From: Phialocephala subalpina | Taxonomy: Eukaryota > Ascomycota > Leotiomycetes > Helotiales > Mollisiaceae | Reading direction: 5' to 3' | DNA length: 64,000 bases | Assembly (NCBI GenBank): GCA_900073065.1 | Contig: FJOG01000021.1 | Location: 813,528 to 877,527 of the forward strand | Part shown: one piece after another, positions 57,251 through 64,000 of the stretch | Numbering within the stretch: the stretch's first letter is position 1 | Layout: the number at the start of each line of letters is the position of its first letter | Program-made: the position numbers and the translations under genes | Notes under the pieces: model-generated | The model's database searches: none | What the model saw: only the letters and a program-made list of their open reading frames with translations | What the model was told of the DNA's origin: nothing

Positions 57251-59255
57251 ATTGGATTGGGACGATTCGGTTCGGTTCAGCTTGTTCTTTTTCAAGCTGC
57301 AATATTCAGGAATCTGCAACGCGATGCCCGTTTTCCATGTATCATGGAATACATTCTTTCTTTGATTGATTCTAGAGATATAGCTCTACATCTCTCGATC
57401 TCTTCGTCCCCCCAACCGCCCCCAGAGACCCCTGCTAGGACTGACCACGTGGCGATGTCCCCTCAACTAAAGAGGCCTCGCAATCAAATTACAAAATACT
57501 CAGCTCTTCTGTCGACAATATGGCGCAATTGGAGGCTAGGCAGTTCCGTTGCGATTGCTACGATAAACAAGCAGACTAAAGTACACAACTCTACAATACA
57601 CATACGCAATATTGCATTTGCAACGGGTTGTGGCAGTTACTTCATCGTTATTATGAATTTCAAAAGATTCAGTTTGTTGATAACAAACACATTGTTCGAT
57701 CGGATATAAACATCATCAATATTCGCCTTACGATCTAGTCTCCCAAACATCACTGGCGACTGGCAAATCCTTTCATCTACCTCTATTCTAGAATCTTTCC
57801 GTCGACCATGCCGGAGCTGCTGACGCTGCAGATGCCACATCATCTCCGTCAGCCCTGACCGATGGTGCCCGTTCCAATCAGTATGAGAAGCATACTGTTT
57901 TCCAGAGGTTCGGCTGATACTGTTGCGACGTCTTTTGCGGTCGTTGCTTTAGGCTCTTCCCCCGATGCGTTTTGCACATCTTTATCGACTTGGATGCTTG
58001 TTCGTTCATGGGAAGGCATCTGAGTTATTGATGAGAGCTAAGGACTGTATAGATAAGCGAAGCCTGTTTAGTTTGAAGATGGTGAGGTTGGCAAAGCCTT
58101 ATTGAGTTCGCCGGCGCGATTCTCTACTCGCAAATCAAACTAGCCTAGAACGGAAGATTGAACAAATCACCGCGTACAGAGGCCAAGCACCCTTGCTCTT
58201 CAACCGCGCTGTCATTCAGTCTCTAGCTTGGTTTCCCTACCCTCCAGCGTATAAACAAAAAGCAAGATATAAGAAATATCTCGCATACCTGAACGTCAGC
58301 TCCTTAGCTGAAGTTCGCGAGATGACCTCCACATAAGCACAATCTGCCATCGTCTCGGTCTCCAATTATGGAACTACCAATGTTGGCCCGACACCTGATG
58401 GTGTATTTATCACCGATGATCCAAAAGCGCTGCTCAGATATGGAAGGTACAACAACTCGATTGAAATCATGACCTCGCATACCTCGGACGAAGGACTCAT
58501 CTTCGCTCCTCCTCTACACAACAATACCAAATACCGCTCCTTCCTATCCACCGAGTTCCCCTCCGCTTCTCTTCCAATCCTCGAATATATAGCAAGCACT
58601 CTCTATCCACCAACATTCAATGGTTCAATATCATATAAGACCACGTAACTCGCGCAGCAGTCACTGCTGCAAAAGCGATTTTCATCTGCAATACCATAAC
58701 GTTGAATCAGGCTTATGCGTGTCTATTTGCTGACTATCCGGCGTTGCATGGACATGATTTGGGGTTCGCTTTCTATGAGCCGGAGAATTTGAATCGACAG
58801 GTTAGTTTGATTGCTGTGAAGACTATGAGACTATGAGACGGTTGCGGATGTGGTGGAGGATTATGTGGCGAGCATTGCGATGACTGGGCACGAAAATTGA
58901 AGGTGTGCCGGATTTGGTGGAGTCGGGGGTCGGGTATGAAGAGATGAGGATCAATTCGAGTGGTATTGTTCTGACGTCGGAGGGACGAGGCGCTGTGGAC
59001 CGGTGCAGGTTCTGGCAGTTGGGGCTGATGTATTGAAAGTGTTGAGATAGGCAATTTTCTGTTCACACCATTTGTATTAGCAAATGTATTCTCGAATCAT
59101 ACATTAGCGCTGGATGCATCTTCTGCCTTTAAGAGCTATGGAGAAGTGGATAAAGAGGACGTTCACGTGACATACCTGAAAAGTTTCCTGTCAACTGAAG
59201 CCTTGCTGTAAATCTGAGCTAAAGTATAAGCCATGTGCATAGTATGAGTATGCTA

Positions 59256-60564
59256 TCAACCCGCAATCCAACCAAGCTCTTCCATCGGCCATCTAATCCA
59301 CGTCCGGTACTGCTCACTCAACGAACCATGAATCTCAGACATGAGATGCTCGGCCCAACCCTTCGCCCACCAAAACGAACTCAAATCATGCAGCAACACA
59401 CAGAAGTATGCCAGAATGACCATTGGAATTGGTCTCCTCTGCTGCAAGAAATCCGCAAATTCATCGGAAAGTCTGTACAACCATACAAACACCATTTGAA
59501 TCGATGGCTGCGTCGATCTTGTTCCCGGAACAGAACTCGGTGGAAACGAATGCGCAAGCTCCTCGAGAGCCTTCAAATACAATTGGATATCTGGGTCTTC
59601 TCTTGCAGTCATTGTAATCATCTCTCTCAGTTCCTGGAGATGCTCGTCGTTTGCTGACTGGAGGAGGACTTGGTGGATTGAGATGTGAAACATAGGCGCT
59701 AGTTCACCGTGACGGAGAAATTCAAAGTTCGTTTCCAAGATGGCTTTCATTCCACGGAACAAGAGAAGCCATTCTGTTAAGCCTTGATTGCCGAAGAGGA
59801 GGAAATCTCCTGGTGTGGGTCCCAGTGCTAGAGTAATGATGGGGCAGAACGCTCCGAATAGATAGAGAGCGGAAGCCGTTTGCTCGTTGATATTTGGAAG
59901 AGCAGAAGTTGCTTCGCGCAGAGCAATCTCGTAGTGGTGATCTGCCTCTCTCTGGTACTTCACTTGAGCTTCTCCCTTCTTGAAATGTGAAAGGTGGAGC
60001 GCTGATATTGCCAAGATTCCATGCAGGAGGAATTCATGTAGGAATGCAATTTTAGGCACATTTACCCTGTAGAAGGCTTGTAAGCTGGCGATATTGGAAA
60101 GCGTAGCTGCGGTGGAGGTGTTGTAGTTGTGAAGGAGCTCAAGGTCCGTGATGTTGAGCACGTGACTTTGGCCAAAGACGCGACCTTCACTCGTGCCATT
60201 GGTGCCCGAGAATGATGCAGGGCTGCCGTAGCTGACGCCGTTCATCTGTGGGCTAGCACTTTGAGCTATTTCATGGTGTGCGAGTCTCTCACGGTGGGCG
60301 CCCGTGCTGGACGAGGTATGAGCTGCTTCTAGGAAGCTGCATCTGTCTGAATGCTTGAGGCAATTACCACATTGAGGCCGTTCTTCGTTACACTATTTCA
60401 ATCAGCCAATTTCTCTAGTAATCGAGACCCAAATTTACCTTTATCCTTCTTCGTTTGCAATTCAAACATCCATTGCGTGACTTCCGATGGGATTTTCGCG
60501 ACACTTTCGGCCCAGCCGAACGCTCGCTCGCGTCGTGACTTCCCTCAACTTCGGATGAAGGCAT
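59256..60564 (-). CDS. UPC2-like Zn2Cys6 sterol regulator
   Basis: complement(join(59256..60392,60440..60564 with exon 1 ending at 60439)), 420 aa. Exon 1 (60564..60439) encodes a basic lead (KVSRKSHRKSRNG) and the first half of the cluster; the 46-nt intron lies exactly before Cys43. Cluster: C33-x2-C36-x6-C43-x6-C50-x2-C53-x6-C60. The C-terminal ligand-type domain begins NITDLELLHNYNTSTAATLS, then FLLHGILAISALHLSHFKKG, followed by helices to EELGWIAG. This matches the Upc2/Ecm22-like sterol uptake control family, whose C-terminal domain senses ergosterol and whose N-terminus binds SRE sites in sterol genes. It lies head-to-head with a sterol glucosyltransferase. Confidence 0.82.
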
Positions 60565-61137
60565 ATCGAGGCTGTCGATCTAACAGCTAATAGGAATAAT
60601 TTCGAGTGCCGTGCAGCATGTACAATCGGAACAATCTGGTCGGGAGAGGTGGTCTGGGGAGGTGCTTTCAAATACGTGAATACGTAGGAAGAGAGGTTTG
60701 CTTCGCCACAAAACGCGCCGAAGGTGGATCGAACACGGACACGGATACGAAAATACGAGGCAAGGCCAGACGAGTACGGATAAATGTTAATACGAGTCAT
60801 TCAATACGAATTCGACGCCATTCCGCTCTTGGGCTAGACAGATCAAACGAGCCACACAGGGGAGGCGAGTGAAACAAGCGAGAGCGGGCCGCCGCATTGG
60901 TGTCCTCATTAAGGGGGAGGCGAGTGTGATACAAATAAGCGCTAGTAACATCCAACGCCGTATCGCATCGAACCCTTCGCATCGGCGCCTTATGTACATT
61001 CGGTGGGTTCTGGGCAGAGGAACAACAACGTTCGTGTGATACAAAGTTATTTTTGCTTGCGATATCTTCTCCCTAGATTCTGTTCTCTTTTCCTTTGATT
61101 TACTCTTTTGCGAGTTCTGCCTTCGGGTTCTGATACG
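60565..61137. promoter_or_regulatory. divergent promoter, sterol regulator / sterol glucosyltransferase
   Basis: 573 bp shared by the two divergent genes. It contains the ATACGA cluster entered below and a pyrimidine-rich leader (61060-61130) before the glucosyltransferase ATG. A 166-codon minus frame through this region is judged non-coding. Confidence 0.5.
60745..60809 (-). promoter_or_regulatory. four SRE-like ATACGA (TCGTAT) repeats
   Basis: ATACGA at 60745-60750, 60753-60758, 60790-60795 and 60804-60809, all in the same orientation. On the minus strand each reads TCGTAT, the core of the Upc2/Ecm22 sterol regulatory element TCGTATA; the next base is C once and T three times. Four copies in 65 bp is far above chance. 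Binding by the adjacent regulator (autoregulation and control of the glucosyltransferase) is inference. Confidence 0.5.
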
Positions 61138-63951
61138 ATGTCGCGATTCATCGAAAGAATGTCTATTACGGACCATGACATTCCGTCGTCGCGTGCCTCG
61201 AGCGAGACGTATGTTGATAGCCCGCCTGCATACGAGGTAGTTGTTGGACAACTGGCTGAAGAGGCTGTCGAAGTTCGAGGTGCGCAATCAAACGAATTGT
61301 TGGAGATGAGCTGCTAGCTAACAGGATTCAGACGATGGTCGGATCACAGTTGATCTGAATTCGAGGCTGGCGAGGACTTTGTCAAAGTTCATGCCAAAAT
61401 GTCCCAATTACTCAAAAGGAGAAGATCGAACTGGAGAGAGGCCAGCTGAGCAGCCGAAACCAGCATCATGGGCTGTGAAACTCAACATCGTCGTACAGGT
61501 GGTTGGGAGTCGAGGAGACGTCCAGCCGTTCATTGCTCTTGGCAACGAACTCCAAAAACACGGTCATCGTGTTCGGTTGGCAACTCACAACACCTTCAGA
61601 AATTTCGTTGAAAGTCATGGATTGGAATTCTATCCCATTGGAGGAGATCCAGAAGAATTGATGGCGTACATGGTCAAAAATCCCGGATTGATTCCAAGTA
61701 TGAAGAGTTTACGTCAAGGAGATATCCAACAGAAACGAGCCATGGTTTCGCAGATGTTGACGGGATGCTGGGAGTCATGCATTGAGCCTGATCCAATCTC
61801 TGGAGTTCCCTTCGTGGCGGACGCAATCATCGCCAATCCACCAAGTTTTGGTCATGTCCATTGTGCTCAAGCGCTTGGAATTCCAGTTCATCTCATGTTC
61901 ACCATGCCTTGGACGAATACAAGAGCTTTCCCACATCCACTGGCGAATCTGAAGAATGGTGGAAGTGACAACAAGCTGGGAAACTACACTTCTTATAGTG
62001 TTGTTGAATGGCTGACGTGGCAAGGGTAAATTTTACCCCTTCATCCGCCCCTCGTTGATAGCCCTCATTCGCTGAACTCAAGCTAATGAAAATGAACAGT
62101 CTGGGAGATGTAATCAACAAGTGGCGAGAAACCATGGATCTGGAACCAGTCTCAGCCATGGACGGGCCCAACCTAGCAGCCCAACTCAAAGTTCCCTTCA
62201 CTTACTGCTGGTCCCCCGCATTGGTACCAAAACCAAAGGATTGGGCCCCTCACGTCGATGTTTGCGGCTTCTTCTTCCGAGAAGCACCAAACTATACCTC
62301 TCCACCAGACCTCGCGGCCTTCCTCGCAGCTGGACCACCACCTGTCTATATCGGCTTCGGCAGCATTGTCATCGACCACCCTGTCAAGATGAGCAACCTG
62401 ATCATTGAAGTTGTGCAGAAATGTGGTGCTCGAGCTATCATATCGAGAGGATGGAGTAAATTAGATGGCCCACCCATGGACAATATCTTCTATTTAGGAG
62501 ACTGTCCTCACGAGTGGTTGTTCCAGCATGTTGCAGCTGTGGTGCACCATGGTGGTGCTGGAACGACTGCTTGTGGACTGTTGAATGGGAAGCCAACGAC
62601 GATTGTGCCTTTCTTTGGAGAGTAAGTCCTTCTAGGAACCAATGATTCAGCATACATACTGATGCGATGCCTAGTCAACCATTCTGGGGCAACATGGTAG
62701 CAGCCCGCGGAGCAGGACCCAAACCTATTCCTCACAAGACCCTGAACGTTGAGAACCTCGCTGCCGCGATCTCTTTCTGTCTCACACCAGAAGCAAACTC
62801 AGCTGCTAAAGAAATTGCATACCAAATGCAGCTCGAATCCGGTGTCAAAACAGCAGTCAACTCCTTCCACGCCAACCTCCCCATCGAAAAGCTATCATGT
62901 GATATCATCTCCGACCAACCTGCTTCATGGACCTACAAACGCAAAGGAAAATCTCTCAAGTTGTCAAAACTCGCCGTCGAGATCTTGAGTGAAGGCCGTA
63001 CCCATGGCTTTGATGCAAAGAAGCTAGCGCTATATGAACCAAAACCCATCCTCATCGAAACAAACTGGCACGAGCCAATCTCCGCCTCCACAGCCGCCTT
63101 CGTAGGCTGGAACATCGACGTCGTCGAAGCCGCGGCAGGCATCGTGACCAAACCATACAAAGAATACAAAGTCGGTCGGACCTCAGTCTCGACCAAATCC
63201 GTCGCATCGGGCAGCTCAACTCCTAGTTTACGCTCCACCCATTCGTCCTCAAGCACTGAGGTGGAATCCTTAAGTACTGTGTCTGAGAGGACGCCAAGTC
63301 ATAGCACAGCCTCAGATCGATTGTCGAGAAAGAGTACAGATATTGGAAGGGATGGTCCCCCTGGTTTTGCTTGTACGGCTTCGAGAATGGCGGGAGCGAG
63401 TGGGAAGGCGTTGGCGGACGTGAATGTGAAGGGATTCAAAGGACTTCTTGTTGATATCCCACTGGCTACCGCTGAAGGACTTCGAAATGTCCCTGCCTTG
63501 TATGGGGATACCGTCCGTGATCACGGAACTGTGACGGATTGGAAGAGTGGAGCACTCGTTGGAGGGAAGGCATTCATGTATGGGATGGGTGAGGGGCTGA
63601 CGGATATATTTACGGAGCCGTATCGTGGAGGCAAGAAAGAGGGAGCACTTGGTGTTGTGAAGGGAGTCGGCAAGGGAAGTGTGACTTTGTTGACGAAGAC
63701 GAGTTATGGTGAGTTTTTGTGGAACTTGAGGTTGCGACAGTCGTGCTAATGAGTTCTCAGCAATGCTTGGATTGGTAGCATATCCAGGTCAGGGGATCGC
63801 AAAGAGTATTCGGACGGCCGTTAAGTCCCGGACTCGAAAGGTCATTGCGCTCGTCAGGCACGAGGAGGGACAATACCTGCTGAAAGGACCAATTGGGAGT
63901 CGCATCGATCGAGCTCAAGTGCTCGCTCAATTCGACCTATTGACGAGATGA
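61138..63951 (+). CDS. sterol 3-beta-glucosyltransferase (GT1, short Atg26-like form)
   Basis: join(61138..61279,61332..62025,62100..62621,62675..63708,63761..63951), 860 aa. After a roughly 110-residue polar front ([14 protein letters not shown]) comes the N-terminal GT28-type Rossmann half: [20 protein letters not shown] then [16 protein letters not shown], and [19 protein letters not shown]. The C-terminal UDP-glucose half has [20 protein letters not shown], the donor motif [19 protein letters not shown], and [18 protein letters not shown] across intron 3. The remaining about 300 residues (Ser-rich linker, then membrane-associating segments such as [20 protein letters not shown]) are common in fungal paralogues. 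It lacks the PH and GRAM domains of Atg26. It glucosylates ergosterol or related sterols at membranes. All four introns keep frame. Confidence 0.9.
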
Positions 63952-64000
63952 GAATGAATGTGAAGACGCGTACAACCTTGGTGAGAGGAAGGAGTTGCTA

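Larger units (their letters stand above)
56344..59036 (+). pseudogene. type-B carboxylesterase, fragmented
   Basis: The front is intact at 56344-56463: a signal peptide MRLSIAFLVSASTLASAA, then TNVSLPVVDLGYELYRAS, a typical fungal carboxylesterase B start, ending at a TGA after 39 codons. The family reappears from about 58166. There it reads LLFNRAVIQS, LAYLNVSSLAEVREM, SNYGTTNVGPTPDGVFITDD, MTSHTSDEGLIFAPP, SLPILEYIASTLYPPTF, FICNTITLNQAYACLF, PALHGHDLGFAF and finally GRGAVDRCRFWQLGLMY before a stop at 59034-59036. The middle third, with the nucleophile GESAGG-type segment, is missing. In-frame TAA codons break STAQS and TTLAR. An 8-bp tandem duplication (GACTATGA twice, 58821-58836) and another shift near 58900 break the end. 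AT-rich DNA with a tRNA-Ser locus lies in the gap. Confidence 0.8.

Noticed and set aside
60787..61287. 166-codon minus-strand frame in the divergent sterol promoter
   Set aside because: Overlaps the first exon of the glucosyltransferase and the repeat cluster; very Arg-rich, shadow-like composition.

Overview
The window is nuclear DNA of a filamentous ascomycete (Pezizomycotina; a Leotiomycetes-type fungus would fit, but this is inference). Genes on both strands are cut by short introns (about 45-75 nt) with GT..AG ends and CTRAY-like branch sites. The gene types are typical of these fungi: HET-domain proteins, Zn2Cys6 regulators, a Helo-like STAND N-terminal protein, NmrA, RTA1, a Dal5-type transporter and a secreted rhamnosidase. 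Exon structures were worked out by hand from reading frame and splice consensus. Where the joined frames fit a known family this is stated.

0-8 kb is an accessory, decayed stretch. Two minus-strand pieces look like the C-terminal and N-terminal halves of HET genes. Between them lie a deleted Tc1/mariner element, a TA-flanked palindromic miniature element, and an intact Helo-like gene. A possible mitochondrial IF3-like gene follows.

8-16 kb holds a secreted protein, an NmrA-family reductase-like protein, an RBM25/Snu71-type splicing factor (PWI domain) and, divergently, mitochondrial ribosomal protein bS21m. 16-26 kb is gene-poor: one Zn2Cys6 regulator and one tiny three-exon Cys-rich (zinc-ribbon-like) gene sit among kilobases without recognisable genes.

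26-43 kb is mostly core genome: a membrane acyltransferase-3, SAGA subunit Ada2, AGC kinase Ypk1/YpkA, a small two-exon gene, glucose-6-phosphate isomerase, a ubiquitin-like-domain (ULD) protein, a DUF3632-like protein, a small single-pass membrane protein and a gamma-glutamylcyclotransferase-like protein.

44.6-55.6 kb looks like a catabolic or uptake neighbourhood: Zn2Cys6 regulator, Dal5-like (ACS) transporter, divergent C45 penicillin-acyltransferase-like hydrolase, GH78-type alpha-L-rhamnosidase and an RTA1 membrane protein. The transporter/hydrolase promoter carries a 23-bp CGG/CCG dyad and GATA motifs.

56.3-59.0 kb is a broken type-B carboxylesterase gene. It is interrupted by AT-rich DNA holding an intron-containing tRNA-Ser(GCT) locus whose acceptor stem no longer pairs. 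59.2-64 kb pairs a UPC2-like sterol regulator head-to-head with a sterol 3-beta-glucosyltransferase. Their shared promoter has four ATACGA (TCGTAT) repeats like sterol regulatory elements.

A signal across the window is abrupt switching of C-versus-G strand composition inside single coding regions, best seen in the isomerase gene.
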